Assembly (NCBI GenBank): GCA_013398015.1
Contig: VZRR01012423.1
Location: 134,568-198,567 of the forward strand
Reading direction: 5' to 3'
DNA length: 64,000 bases
From: Oreocharis arfaki
Lineage: Eukaryota > Chordata > Aves > Passeriformes > Paramythiidae
The position numbers were made by a program, and so were the translations under genes. Shown one piece after another: positions 10,201 to 23,800 of this stretch (positions within the stretch are counted from its first letter, which is position 1; every line of letters begins with the position of its first letter). The notes beneath the pieces are model-generated. The model did not search any database, was not told where the DNA came from, and saw only the letters and a list, made by a program, of their open reading frames with translations.

Positions 10201-13200
10201 ACTCACGTTCTGAATATACAGCATTTTATTTTTGTTCCCTATGGGTTTCTCTGTGAAGTCTATGAGAACATTCTTTAATACAAAATAAGAATTAAAAAAA
10301 GAAAAGCAAAAGTTCAAATAGGCTTGAACCTTCTTCAGAAATACAGTCTAACTACAGGATATTTGAGTAAGTAGCTTAAATGGCATCAAATCCTAGAATG
10401 CATTCTCTATCTCTTTCAGTCCATCAGCAATATTCATTTGCTTACTCTAGAAGTAGTTAATATGCCTTAAATCCAATTCAGCATGCCTGACTAGCAGAGT
10501 GTAACTCTTCATTTATTTATATTATATCCTGGTATTGCCATGGAAATGTAATGTCTCCTGAGAGTAAAAGCCTTAGGCCTTGTGTATTATATGCTTAATC
10601 TGTTATCAACACATCATTTTGTTTCCCCTTATAGCTGTAAGTGAATTCTGGGACAATAAATTCTTTCTACTGACAGACAAGATAGTGTATAATGAAAACA
10701 TGGTTTTCCAGTTTATACAATGATACACTTTAACAATAATGTTTAAATGAAAAAAAAAATAATAATAAAATTTTAGGAGTCTAAACTCAAAACCATTATT
10801 TTTCTAGGCTACCTGCCAAATGAAATTTTATGAGGAAGGTTGGATAGGTTTTGACATAAAAGAACACAGATGGAAAAAAAATTGTGTCAGTGTTTCTCTC
10901 TTCTTACACCACCAAATTTTGACAAAAATTTTTTCTACAGACAGAACACTGAAAAAAACCCCTCAAATTAAAAAATCTAGTTCACATTCTCTTTCTCATG
11001 TATTAGTCTTACTTCTCAAATTGAGTTTCAACTGTGGCACATATATGAATTTATTTAGAAACAATGATTAAAACTTTGAGTAATAGCAGGTCTGAGTGCT
11101 GTTTTGATTTACAGTGTTAATGAGATCAAGACAAGATGTTTCCAATTTTAGAAATCCCATTCAAAAAGGATTCCCTCAGAAGCCCATTGAAGTGCTTGCA
11201 AACTCCATGAGTCTTATCTTAGACTATGCTGCCAAGCAAAAATAAAATGTGCATTGTGACCTTGAAGTTTCAGAAACTTTTTTATGTTTTAAACTCTTTC
11301 TGTAAGTAGAGAAAATAAGTGGGGGGAAAAAAGTAACATTCTGGAATACATTTGATTGTTTTCTTTATTCTAAAGTAATAAATGTATAAAAGCCCTGAAA
11401 AATTCAGTGCTTTACTTTAACTGTAAAAAATGTTCCTTTCAGATAGCTCCACCTTGGTTTGGTCTAAGACACAGAGAATACTTCTTCCTTTGGAAAATTC
11501 TCATGGAAACTGCTGCGGTATGCTCATTGGTGTTATTTATTGAGTTATAATTAGGAAAGGCGCTGAACTGAAAAATCAAATCTGAACTACCTGTTATTCT
11601 GAAAAATCTTGTATTCAGACCAAACTTTGGATTAGAACTGTGCAGTTACCTTTGAAAAATACAAAGTTGAGCAGAATAAGCATTTCAACCTCCTGTGGTT
11701 CCAAAATACTACCCTTTGCTCTAAGTTAGTTTTGATTTTTTATATTATGGTTAACCAAGTTAAATGTAATAGATATTTACACAGACATTTAAAAATGTTG
11801 GAGCCTTGTGACTTTGGCCACCTGTTTTACTTGCACTCATTTTAATGCAGACTTGTGTAAAGGTACGTGGTCTTATTTTAAAAGGGAAAACAAACCTGCA
11901 GCTTCATGAACTTCTGTCATTCTGTCTTCTGAGCTTGCAATGAATGGTTAATATTTTCTGTGCATGTAAGATGTGCTTAAAAACTAAGCCTTGTTTCTAA
12001 TTACATTACGGTCCATATTTTGTGTGGGTGTCTGCCAGAAAAAAGAAATTAAATAACTACATAATGTTTTCATTGATGTGTATTTTTATGTTTTTTTAAC
12101 ATTTTAAATACTGCAGAATAATAATAGTTCTTTGTTCCTGCTCATTTCTTTAGTTTTAAAAGAACTTGGAGAATGGTCCTCTTCTCTGTAAGTAGTATGG
12201 AGTTTTCTAAAGGGCTGTAAAATAAGTCATGTATTTAAATAATATATAAGGCAAAGAATTGCATCTATGAAATTATACAGGGCAGAATCTATATCAGGCA
12301 TGCAGACGCATTTTAATGAGCTCCCTGCAAATAAGTCTGGGGACATTGTCTAAAATGTCAAAGAAGTCTGACACCAATGAAACAGGAAAATGCATTATTA
12401 ACTGAATAACAGCACCATAGAAATATAACTACCTAACTTATACACCCAGGATGACTTGTCTCCTTGGTTCTGCACTGCACTGCCTGGGTTCAACAGCTTC
12501 TCTTCCCAGAAGCTTGGGAACAGCTCTTTGTAGGGTTCACCACAAAAAGAAGACACATCTATTTGTGATTCACTAACTAATACCTTTGTTCAATATTCAT
12601 ATCACCAGAAACCTTTTACTCCTTTCTAGATGGGACAACACTTACACCCTCCAGATCAAACAGTGTGGTTTCTGCTGCCAACTCAAGGTGACCTCCCTGG
12701 AAGTGAAACTTCCAGGAGCTGTGTACCGTTATGAGTAACTTACTTGCAAAGGCATCTTGAAAACCAGTATTCCCCTAAATATCATGACAGCAGAAGCTAA
12801 GCTAGGAAGTATTTTCAAAACAGCCTTCCTGGAGAACAGCACGCTATGTAAGTAGCTATTAAAGCAGGGCTTGAGAGAAGCTTCCTGAGAAATGGAACAT
12901 CCCCATTAAACCCTTTGATTTGTTCCAGATCTGTGCATTCATTATACTGCTCCGGCAGAGAGGCCAGCCCAGTCTATCCTGCTGTATGTGACAACAATTT
13001 TCATTGAATTAACTGGCATGTGGGGTGACACTGGGTTTCAGAGATCACCTAATTTACCAATCTGACTGGAGGCCCATTAAAAGGCAGGAGGTTTTCACTG
13101 GCATTTCTGACACCCTGGTTTAAGTAGCTACCTGATCACGTTGGAGTCTCCTGTGAATCTGATTCCTGTAATCTTTACATTCCCAAGTCTTTAAACAGTC

Positions 13201-16200
13201 AGTGACCCTAGATAGTGCAATTTTTGAGTGATAGGTATGTCTCTCTTTTTTCAACTCGTTCTAATGTTGAACCATGTGCACTATATCATCACCTTTCAGT
13301 AATGTTATATTACTTCAGGGATGTTTCTTACACCTGTAAACGAATTCTACAGTGGCATTTGGTTGCACCACTAATTACCCACAAAACCTATCACTGTCAA
13401 ACAGCAATGTGTGTACCAAATAGATACTGAAAAAATAATTATTTTGGTGCTGACCTTTTCTATCCCTAACAATAATGTGTAATAATAAACTACGGTGTAC
13501 TTGGCATAAAACACAACAGTCTATCTTATATTTTATGGCCTTTTCAACTAAAGACAGTTTTAAGGTCTTCTATCTCCTGGATACTTGTGATTTAAGAATT
13601 TAATGAAAAATATAGCAAAATGTGCCAACTTAGCAGAGAGTCTGCGTGACAGGTTTAATTTATGCCATGTAAGTGATAAAATGGCAGTTTGAAAGAATTG
13701 TGAAACATTTGATATAATCTTAGGTGTCTAACACTTTCACCCTTGGTAAACGCTCAGATACTTGTAGTGAACAATAAAGCAATAGTCTTATCTAAATTGG
13801 TTGATGATTAGGTAATTTTTACAAATACAGCTTTCTGTTGTAACTTGTTTAGTATAAAAGCAGTGATATTCTAAGTAATGCCTTTATCAAGCATCCTGAG
13901 CTGCACTATGTTGTCCATTGTAATGAATACAAACAGAACTACTCGAAGACATTTTGAGGATGGTGTTACTCGCCTAACGTGTGTCTTCTATTTTGTTACA
14001 CTGTTATTTGTTATGCTATACTATAGCTTGACAAGGTGTTTCTACCTGTTCTTACTAGAACTAACATTTATGAGTGATCACTGGGAGATTTTATATGGAA
14101 TAACAATCAGGGAAATTATTCCCAGAGAAAATACATTTCCATGTTTCTCACTGATGTTACTTTTATAGTTGTGCTCATCCTTTTGTCACTTTACATTATC
14201 CCTTGTTGAAGTATTGTTAAAAAATGGGGGGGTTGCTACACTTTTGAATAAAATTTTAGATTATAACCACTTCAAAAATAATGAGTATTAATGAATTGAA
14301 TATGAAAGAGATTTCTGTAATATCACACAAATCTAGTTTTACAACAGTGATCCATAACTACTTCTTTTTGCCAGCACTCGTCACTCTGATGCATGACCAT
14401 CTTAATTTTTTATGGAGTTTGTAGCTTTTACTCACCTTCCCTGAGAGGACTTCAGTTTTGGCATTCAAACAGTCTAAATATTTCCTGATTATTACCTCAC
14501 TACTATTAGATCTTTTTTTCTTTCTTTTTTTTTATTTAACTGAATATAAAATTTTTCTCTACTATTTGTCACTCCCACCACATAGTAAACCTGTATCGCT
14601 AAAACAACACCCATATAGTGGATGTCATTCCATAAAAGTAGGGCATGATAGGGGTTTCAAAGATGGGGTTTGTGCAGCAAGAACCTGGTTAAGATACAGT
14701 TAAATCTCAGAATAGATGGACGCAAATTTTAGATTTGCATGGAAATACTACCTAGGCCAAGCCACTTAGGCAACAACCGCTTTAAGGCTGGTAGTCCTCT
14801 AGGCTCTTCTCTCCTCAAACCTGAACTGCTTGAGAGTCCCAGCTGCAAAGAAAGAAAAAATTTGAGACAGACACTGTGGGCAAGGGTATTCATACCATGT
14901 AATAGTCAGTGTGAAACTCTGGCCATGTGAATTGCCTCCTAGTTTCTTCTCCCTTCAACTGTAAAGGAAATTTTGGAGGAAATTAAAAGGCAAATTTGTA
15001 GCCTAAAGTTTAGATATGCAGAATTATACCTAAATGAGGTGCTTAAACAAACATCAAATGGAGGATATAAGTGCTTTCTTACATATTTTGTAAAGTCCTA
15101 GCTAAAATCTACAAGTAAGGTAAACAATTTCACTGATTCTTTGGTTCCTATGCCTGTAGGAGAAAAATGATTAATTTCACTAATCATTTTCACAAGCATT
15201 TATCTTTTTACTACTGTGATTTCCATGTTGAAGTGAAGGTCAGCACAGAAATGCAACTTGTTTAATCTCTATTTTGTTCTTAGATTGCTTATATCCTACA
15301 GTTTTTTAAAATTAATTCTAGTGGTCAGCCTGGGCAAGTAGAGCAAATCATGTGCCTGTTCATGTCTGAAGAAAAATCTGGGATGCATTTGTCAAAACCA
15401 GGTCGAAGTTACCTATTTGTCTGAATTTTACCATTCATTCGAAAGCATTCTGTGAATTTTTACAAATCATTATTTTCATTTTGTTATTCCTGCTGCTGTG
15501 GGAACAAATGAAGTCAGAAAAGTACTTCACAAGGGAAGGATAAAAGTGTTGACAGATTTTTTCAAAATGAGGGAAGCAGCAAATGGAAAGATAACAAGAG
15601 AAAACATTAAGAAAAAAAAAAAAAAGGGTGGTGTGGACTTTGGTCCACAGCAAAACTTGCTGACAGCCAGGGAGAGGTCAGGAGCTGAGGGTAGGAACAA
15701 AAGAAACAGAGGAGCCTGCTGAGGCTTGTAAATAAAGACATGTGGCTGCAAGTAGAAAAGTTAACTAACAACACCAGACTCCCTCCTGAAGGGATGTAGA
15801 CCTAAAGAAGTGAGAGGTGTCACAGGCACATACAAACTGTTATCCTGGACTGAAGCAGGGGTCTTGTTAATTAAGTAACTTCTCCTCAGCAGGACCCAGC
15901 TGTTTCAGGGGAGGTCTCAAAGACTGCAGGTTTTGGAATACCAGCCCCCAGAGAAATCTACAAAAATCCTGTTAGCAAGAAATTGGCTAGTACTTTTATT
16001 TTAGGTTGTTTTTCTTGCCTTTAGCAAGACCGAGAATTCTGGCAATTCACAAGAATAGACAACTCTTTTCTAATTCCTCAAAGTTCTCTGGGTGGGAACC
16101 TGGCTGGAGGTCAGCTGAGGTTTTAAGATTTTATCCTTGTTCACAGTACTGTCACAACTACATTTGAAAGAGTAAAGGTGTGTTGTGTGCACACCCTTTT

Positions 16201-16347
16201 ACTCAATCCAGACTGGACGATGTAAATCTCGGGATTGTTTGTTCCTGGGCAGTTTCAATTAAAATTCAAATTGTTGGGAGGGCTGTATAGGGTTATTCTA
16301 TACCTTTTGTGCAATTATGAGCAAATTATGACTCTACTGTTTCCATA
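7225..16347. other. Long AT-rich unique region
   Basis: About 9.1 kb contains no gene and no repeat family I recognise. Open frames reach at most 96 codons and show no conserved domain. Local features are a perfect hairpin at 8334-8361, an A-rich run with AAT units at 10749-10770, and a 14-A run at 15612-15625 followed by a somewhat GC-richer patch to about 15960. That patch could hide an unrecognised old repeat. Short conserved regulatory elements may exist here but cannot be seen in one sequence. Confidence 0.6.
8334..8361. repeat. Perfect 11-bp inverted repeat, 6-nt loop
   Basis: TTGTGTTGAAC at 8334-8344 is followed by the loop CATTAT and the exact reverse complement at 8351-8361. Partial pairing (CATA with TATG, then ATT with AAT) can extend the stem outward after asymmetric bulges. 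It could fold in RNA or DNA. Without conservation or expression data no function can be assigned. Confidence 0.8.
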
Positions 16348-16732
16348 TGTCCTAGTTCCAGAGGTTATTCTGTGCTGCCTCATGTCATTGCCAGGGGTGG
16401 GGGGAAGGGAGTCTTACGAGGAGAAGGGATCCTTCCTGGATTGGCACAGCATGGTGGAGAGAGCAGTCAGGAATTGTTGTTTCTGTGTGAGGTCGTTCAC
16501 CTGTTTCTCGTACCCTTTGTCATTAATATTGTTGCTGTTACTGTTAGTTTGAACTTTTATTCATTGCTGTTCACAATAAACTGTTTTTATCTCAACCCAT
16601 GATCTTTACCTTTTGTGCCTCCAGCTCTCCTCTCTGTCCTGTCCTGCCACAGAAGGGGGAGGTGGAGGGCGGGACAGTGAGCAAGTGGCAGTGGTTTGGA
16701 GAGCCTTAGTGGGAGTACTAAATTGGAGAGTA
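16348..16732 (+). mobile_element. ERVL-like solo LTR
   Basis: The block opens with TGTCCTAGTTCC, close to the usual start of an avian ERVL-type LTR. Towards its end it has AATAAACTG (AATAAA at 16575-16580), then TTATCTCAACCCATGA, then a GC-rich U5 with a GGGGGAGGTGGAGGG stretch. That succession is the hallmark of the 3' half of common avian ERVL LTRs. Flanking bases CCATA (16343-16347) and CCATC (16733-16737) agree at four of five positions and may be the decayed 5-bp duplication. The right boundary is tentative. No internal retroviral region follows. Confidence 0.75.
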
Positions 16733-19299
16733 CCATCCCTAAACAAAAAACAGCATACTGTGTGGGATCTCAGCTGGATATACTAGAAATTTCAAAGCAC
16801 TATCAAGTAAAGGGACAAATATTTTTCTTTGTGCTACATAAGCTAGTCTGTAACATCTTAAAAAAAAATAGCCATTTACCTTTTTAAGAGAGGACCTAGT
16901 TTCAGTTCCTCGTTCTAGTAATTTTCCCTTGTCTTTGGTGACTAAAGTAATCTTTTTCCCCTTCAAATGTTTTAGAATATTCCTTTTTGCATTTAGATAT
17001 GTATTGTGATGTTGGCCAAACCTGCTACCTTGCCCCATTCTGATCCTCTTCTCTTTCCTCCAAACAATTTTGAAGGCATCTATGTCACTTTTTCCTCCAC
17101 TAAGCCAAACTGTCTCATGAAAGAAAGTGCGCAAGAATGTACATGCATGATGTTTCCAAGTACTGTTTTTAAGAGTTCATACATACATAGACGAGTTTCC
17201 AGGGGCCATAATTCATGCATGTTCAAATGTGAATATCTTCAACTTTTGTAGTTCTCTTTTCCATTTCCCTGTTTTCTATCTCAGCTCATAACTCAATGCA
17301 CCACAATGTTTGAGGTTTTTTTAATTTAATTTGTCTCTCACTTTCCAAAGTTTGTTTTCTTTGTGATCCATCTCACGAAAGTCTATGTCCCTGTTGCACA
17401 TTGTAGCCTCCATCCAATCCATTTTCCTCGAGTCATCTAACTAAGCAGTCTAAGTCAGATGCATTACTGCCCTGGACTCTCTATACTTCCAGAATGTGAT
17501 CCAGTTCTAAAGTGGGGTGAATTACCTTTTGGAAGTTCCTGTACCTTCATCTGACAGAAAAGGTGCCTCACTCTTCCTAATTTAAGCAATACGTGAAATT
17601 AGGTGGAAGCGAAACAAGTCTCACAGATTACAAATAAGGTACTGGAAGAAGGCTTTCCAGGAGAACAGGCAGTTTCAATTACAATTCAAATAGATGAGAA
17701 AGAAGGAAAAATTAGTTTTCATGCAGCTCTGTTCATAACACATGCCACAGTACAGGCTGATGTTCTAGTTCTAACGATCATTCTCTGATCATATAAAGCA
17801 TCGTAGTTCTGAAGAAATACCTCTTTTGTACTAGTGAACTGAAATAATTATTTATGCTTTTTATATTGTGAAAACCACAGTAACCAGAGCAGAAGGTCCC
17901 TGATTGTTCATCTCTATTAAGAGACAGATCTGTCACAAGAAGTATGTGTGATTAATATACAAAGTGGATAAGAATAACTCATTCAAGGATCTGACATTAT
18001 GCTAAGAAAAATCATCTTAGATAACTGATGTAGAAAGCAAAGGCTGTTACCATGTCTCCTGATTAGAAATTCAACTATAAAATTCCTTTTTCCTTTGATG
18101 TTTATAATAACATTCCTTGCATTAAGTACTGAGCTGTCTTCAGTGTTTCCAGTTCTATATAAGTGTGTAGCTTGGATTTTTTCCATCTCAGTAACTAAGG
18201 ATATTAAACGTCTTCAGATGTCATATTGACTTTGAGTTCAAATTAGTAAATTCTGGTTCTGTGTCACTGCTAATTCTTCATATCCAACCAAACCAAACAA
18301 ATAAATAACGAGAAATAGAACGAAGTCTTTGTTATATACCCATTGCAAAGGCACTGCTTATTAAAACTTGCATAGTCAGCAACACAGCAGAACACTCTAA
18401 ATACGTTGGGGTACATTTTGGGGATTTTGTGCAATTTTTTTCCCACTCATGAAGAAATAGAGTTTCTAGTCTGTACAGCAGCCCCAATCAATAAGCATAT
18501 CCTGATAGCCTAGATTTTTCACTGTTTTGCTAGTGTCATATTGTACACAGCATCCACAGCTTTTTCCTGCTGCACGCTTGCAAGCAGCAGCTGTTTCATG
18601 TGGCTTTCCACTATGGCTGTCCCCAGGTTTCATAGTGTCATCCTTTAAGATTATCCCTCAGCTCAGAGCCTGAAATACAACTGCTTGAAGACCTGATTCC
18701 AAATGGGTTTATGCAGGAAAAGTGGATTTCTCCATCCTTTTTCCTGATTTCTGTAATAAAGGGGTGATGAGGCTTATAAAATACAGAAATACTTCACTTT
18801 TTTTTTTTGAAGAATGAATGAATCAGGCAAGTGAATTAAATGGAAGATCCTCGTAACTAACTGAATATTACACAACTGAGTGTCATAGAACTCAGGCTAG
18901 AGGTAAACATGCTGGTGAGGTAAACATTTAGATGGCACAAAATTCACTGCACTCATGATGCCTGTAAGGATATTCATTTCAACCACACAACATATAAATG
19001 TTGAAATGAAATGTTATACTTCCATCATGAGTAGTCAGTTCTGCCACCTGCCATAGAACAGCAGAATGTACAAGATCCAGTTTCTACTGGGCCCTCATAT
19101 TCCCCTCATATTTGAGTGATAAACCAATGAAGGTATGCCTGGTCTATACATAAAGCAAGGCATTCAGGAGAAGAGGCAGGGAAGCTGTATAACTGGTGAA
19201 TGCATGCCTGGAGGGCAGTGGACGTTTCTAACCATGTAAAGAATATTTGAATAAGGATCGGTTAAGAAAAAGCTATAAGGGAAAGGGAGACCCTATCTT
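16733..19299. other. Unique non-coding DNA
   Basis: I find no gene or recognised repeat. A minus-strand frame of 131 codons at 17134-16739 is one of the longest in the window, but it has low-complexity lysine-rich composition and no recognisable domain, and it runs into the edge of the LTR. A 23-base segment at 17669-17691 nearly repeats one at 16249-16271. The rest is ordinary AT-rich sequence. Confidence 0.6.
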
Positions 19300-19372
19300 T
19301 TGAGAGGAAATTAAAAAGCTTGGCTAGTTTAATCTAGCAAAACGAAAGGTAAGCAGGGACATGGTAGTGGAA
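19300..19372 (+). mobile_element. Old CR1 trace (end of RT)
   Basis: The plus strand reads, with substitutions, like the CR1 segment encoding LRELGLFSLEKRRLRGD. The three-frame reading gives LRNLKSLASLI followed by a stop and QNERQAGTW. Only this short piece stands out, so it is an ancient, heavily diverged fragment. Its limits are uncertain, and more of the same copy may lie on either side. Confidence 0.5.
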
Positions 19373-20623
19373 CAGCGACACGAAGTATGACACCTGAAGT
19401 ATTTGAAGCAAATTTGTGGTTCCATAATATGCAATTTCTTCTGTTGATTGATGTGGGACACCGTTCTCCATTGCCTTACTCAGAATGACCTAACTTCCTT
19501 AGCTAGGATATCTAGAGGTTAGTTATTTCCATTACCACCTACTGGCACCCTATTGTTTACAGGCACTGGCCTACATGCATGAGATGTTCAAGGACTCAAA
19601 AAGGCCTGTATAGTTACTGCAGGGCTGGAGACCGTTTCCTCTCAGAACTGCGGTAAAACCAGCACTGGATTTGGTAAGGGAAAGCTGTGTTACCTGTGTA
19701 CCTTCTGGTTTAATTTCCTTGTACTACAGAACCCACGGCATCTCTCCTTACCCAATGCTTTCTCACTCTTGTATGCAGTTTTAATGGAAAAGTTTTTACT
19801 TTAGGAAGCTATCCTGATGTCTCTCCAGCTCTCCTCTCTCATGCAGAGTTTTTGTTTACAGCGCTTGCAGAATCAGAAATCAGTCCCAGCTGTTTCCTTT
19901 GTTATAATTTAGCATCTGGAAAAGGATTTGGTTTACATACACATGCATGACAAGAATTTATCAGATGAAATTGCCCTCAACTTACATCAACTAACTATTA
20001 AATTGCCTTTTTTCCCCAGCACTTTCAAATATTACAAAATACATTGCAAAGCAGGTTCCAGGTCCCTAAGCAAATTAAAGAGCAAAGAAAATGTGTAACA
20101 ATAGGTTTTTCAAGGGCCACATGAATAAATAATTAAAAATACAGCATGCACTTAAGCAAATAGGAGTTTGAGTCCTCTGTTAATTCAGTAGCAAAGTGCT
20201 TTTTTTCTTTCAGAGTAGAATATATCAGAATCAAGCAGTTCCTATATGATGCTGCTTACTTTGACACTGTATGAATTCATCAGAACTGTGGAGACAAACT
20301 CACAATAGAAACAAAATTTTAAAATGTCTCAGAAATCTTCCTATCAGAAATAAACTTCACAATTATTCTAAATCTCAGTAAAATTGAAGGTTTTGATATA
20401 GTATTTTTTATAGGTCTATATAAAAACAAGCAATTACGAATGGACAGGAAAGCCAACCAAAAATACAGCAGCTGAAAAAAATACAATGTCATAATTAAGA
20501 AGCTGCAAGCAGAAAATGTAAATACTTTCCATATACTGTTAATATCACAAGAAATTAAATATTTAAAGAAGGAAAAGGCTGCCAGTACCACACACCAGCA
20601 CCTATCAGATCAGTTAGATAGCA
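19373..20623. other. Unique non-coding DNA between CR1 fragments
   Basis: Nothing recognisable as a gene or repeat was found. Part of it could be diverged CR1 linking the two flanking fragments, but that would need an alignment to show. Confidence 0.5.
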
Positions 20624-20850
20624 CAGCTTCAAGGTTTAAATTAGATATCAGGAAGGGAGGATTGGGAGGCACTGGAACAAGTTGCTAAGAGATGCTGTGG
20701 ATGCTTCATCCCTGTCGTTGTCCAAGGCCAGGTTGGATGGGGCCCTGAGCAACCTGGTCTAGTGGAAGGTGTCCCAGCCCATGGCAGGGAGTTGGGACTA
20801 CATAATCTTTAAAGCTCCTTCCAATGCAAACCATACTATGACTCTATGAT
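20624..20850 (+). mobile_element. CR1 LINE 3' end fragment
   Basis: This is a typical 5'-truncated CR1 tail on the plus strand. It shows the RFKLDIR-encoding segment (about 20630), the GGCACTGGAACAAGTTGC stretch, the AAGGCCAGGTTGGATGGGG core, the CTGGTCTAGTGGAAGGTGTC block, and a terminal ACTATGACTCTATGAT tail ending at 20850. A short deletion has removed part of the FFTVR-encoding section. The tail repeat shows that the 3' end is intact. The copy is moderately diverged and encodes nothing functional. Confidence 0.93.
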
Positions 20851-23800
20851 TTTTATGCAAATTAAAAATTGTCCAGATCAAGAGAAACTTTCCCATTTCA
20901 AAACAGGTTTGAAAGTCAAAAACTAATTTTCCTTGTACAAGATAATCAGTTGAAAAGATATTTAGCACAGATTTGTTAAACATGTGTCTTGGAGTAATTA
21001 AGAAAAAGAAAAAAATAAAGACAAATAAGAAAAAGATCTAGACACAAGTTTGTATTTTAAAATGATACATGCTTTTGACCTGAAAAACTAAAACATTGCT
21101 TTCTCTCCAAGGAAATTTTCCCATTTTAATCAATTAGGGTTTATTGAAAAAATAAATGCTAAGTGAAAAATGTAAATAAAATAAGGATTTTTGTACTTCA
21201 TCTAGCCAAAATAATTTGAGAATAAATGAATAATAAAATTATAGTACTTGAATATAGAAATAATTTACAAAGAAACAACTAAAGCAAAATTTAAGAAATT
21301 TATTTCTTATATAGTAATATTCTATTCTAGAATTTCCAATGGATTTATCTCTGATAAGGATTCCATCAAAGTCAATGAACTAAAGCACATATGGATTTTT
21401 CCCCAGCGTGCATGCTGTTTAACTAAGCTAAGGAACATTTCCACTTTTGTTGAATTTGCCGATCTCATTTCTCTAGTAAGTGTTACAGTGTTGACACCTA
21501 GAGGCTTTTGATTCCCCTGAGGCTTTAGAGTATGAAAAAGGATGTCAAAGAACTTGTAGGTACATCTTTAGTTTTGGTGGTTTTACCAAATATCAGTTAA
21601 TATATAACTGATGAAAATTTTCCCTGTTTTAGTACTCAAGAGCTTTGTTCCTCATTTTGTTCTCTTTCTTGTTTTTGTTATTTGTTTCATGTTCGGTATT
21701 GGTTTGTTTTTGGTTCCTTTTGTTTGTTTTTTTTCTGGGAGTAGTTGTATTTCCTTTGAGTAGGAATCATAGTATAAACTTTTTTTTCCTTTCCTTCTTT
21801 CAAGACATTGAAAACCAAGGACATAATTTTTCTCAGTATTTGTGGCTTGGACTACCTCTACCATATAGAAAACATTTGCCTCAGCTGATGAGTTCTTGGT
21901 TGCACATTTGAAAGAGACATTATGCAGCAATTTCTGTGAGAGCTTTGAAAATTTCTGAAAGACTCCATCCATCAGGTTTGCTACTGGGACATGAAAGGAG
22001 TGTACTGTGAAGGAGCAACCTCTCTCATATTAACTCTGTATATTAACCAGAGTTCAGTCTAACACCTAGCAGGTCAATATTACAAAAAAGCCAATCCATA
22101 TAACCCTTGCAAGTCCATAATTTTCTCTTAATAATGCCTTTCCTCTCATTTTAGCAGATACTTGAAGATATTTAATCCAAGGAGCTGACCCACCTGCTTT
22201 TTACTGAGTTTGGTTCCAAGTTCTCTGAACTTCCTCCTGGCCTTCCAAAAGATTTCTCACTCTGCACAGCACCTGTGGGTGGCAGTTCATGGAACTTTAG
22301 GAGAGTGACACCAGCAGAGAGTCTAAACACTGGGAAAAAAATGTATGTACTGTCATGGGACATACAGGAGCTGAGAGGTCAGATAGAGTTTTCTAATCCT
22401 CAATTTTCCTAGCCTTAACGTTCACTGTATCTGTACGATGACAAAGTTCCCAAGCCCTGTGGAGACCTTAATCTGGGACCAATCTTTCTTGCTTGGTGTG
22501 AGACAGAGGTTTCTAACACACCTAAACATAAGTAGAGTCAGGATTTGGATGCTAGATTTTCTAGTCCCTTTCCTTGTGCAGTTTTTCTGTGTGTTTAGTA
22601 TGCATCTCTTAAGTTGTAGACTTTGAGGTCACAAAAATTGATGGAATTATAATGCATTTACACACTGTGTTTAAAAGTATGTTGAACCTGACATAAAGGT
22701 ACGTTAACACCTTTACTTAAATATACTTAATAGCATAGAAATTCTACATAAGTAAGAAGAGAAAAATCCGCGTACTATAATTCACTGTGGAAACTCTTAA
22801 TTGCATAGATACAATAAACCTCCCGGGCTAAAAGAAGGAGCAGTAGTAGTAGTAGTAGTCGTAGTAGTAATGATAATAATAATAGCAACCAGACTCTCCC
22901 ACTCCAAGCTTTTAAGGCTCATTTTGCAGTATCCACAGTACCCACCAGAATTATGACAGATATTGTAGTGTCTGTGTAAGAAAAAAGGAGTTGACACTGC
23001 CAAAAAGACTGCCCAAAACATTTTAAAAAGATAAAAGTAAAATAGCTAAAATGTATATAGCAGTTACTTGTTTGGTTTTTATTTACACTATAATCATAGC
23101 ATTTTGCAAACTATCATCATCCATATTTGCAAAGAAAGCAGATGCAAATGAGTAATTTCCATTACTCCACAGCTGATCCAGCAGAATCGTGAAGCACAAA
23201 CATAGCAGAAAACACATGCCAGCATTTTTTTTTTTTATTCTGTGAGCATTAAACTTTTAAGTTTGGTTTGCTGAATGCAGGGCATAAACTGGAGATTGGA
23301 AGTGTGCCCGGGTACAGTTCTGAAGGCTGCAGTGAGGTGACCGGTCCTACCTGAAAACAAAGTGTGTTGTCATGAGTGTCTGAATGACAAATTAGTAGAA
23401 AATAATGATGGTTATTTGCTATTTGCAGCAAAGTACTACTGTCAATTGATTACAATTTTTTAGACAATACCAAAACCAAGGAAATAGCAATTAATAGACA
23501 AAGGGATGGAGATACCATTTTCTCCACCTTATATTAAATTAATGATAATGGATGTGACCCTTGGAAGACAATATCCTTTAAAATTCCTTGGGGTGAAAAG
23601 GGCAGATTCACTGAAAATTGCTTCCAATATAAATTCCAGTGATTACTCTTGGGGTTTTTTTTGGTTTAAAGAGCATTTTTGCAGTATTGAAAGTGGATTG
23701 ACATAAATTTTGCAGAAATGTACCTTGATTAAAATTTCAATAGAGTAAAAAAATATTAAAAGTATGTGAAGAAAGTATCTATATAATAATAAAACAGCTT

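Noticed and set aside
15498..15722. Processed pseudogene ending in the 14-A run
   Set aside because: The upstream sequence resembles no gene I know, and the frame continues through the A run, which gives a lysine run only.
16739..17134. 131-codon minus-strand frame as a host gene
   Set aside because: It is lysine-rich, has no known domain or splice context, and is compatible with chance in a 64-kb window.
22842..22889. CRISPR-like or other spaced repeat array
   Set aside because: The units are 3 bp and contiguous, a plain microsatellite. No spaced direct-repeat array was seen anywhere.
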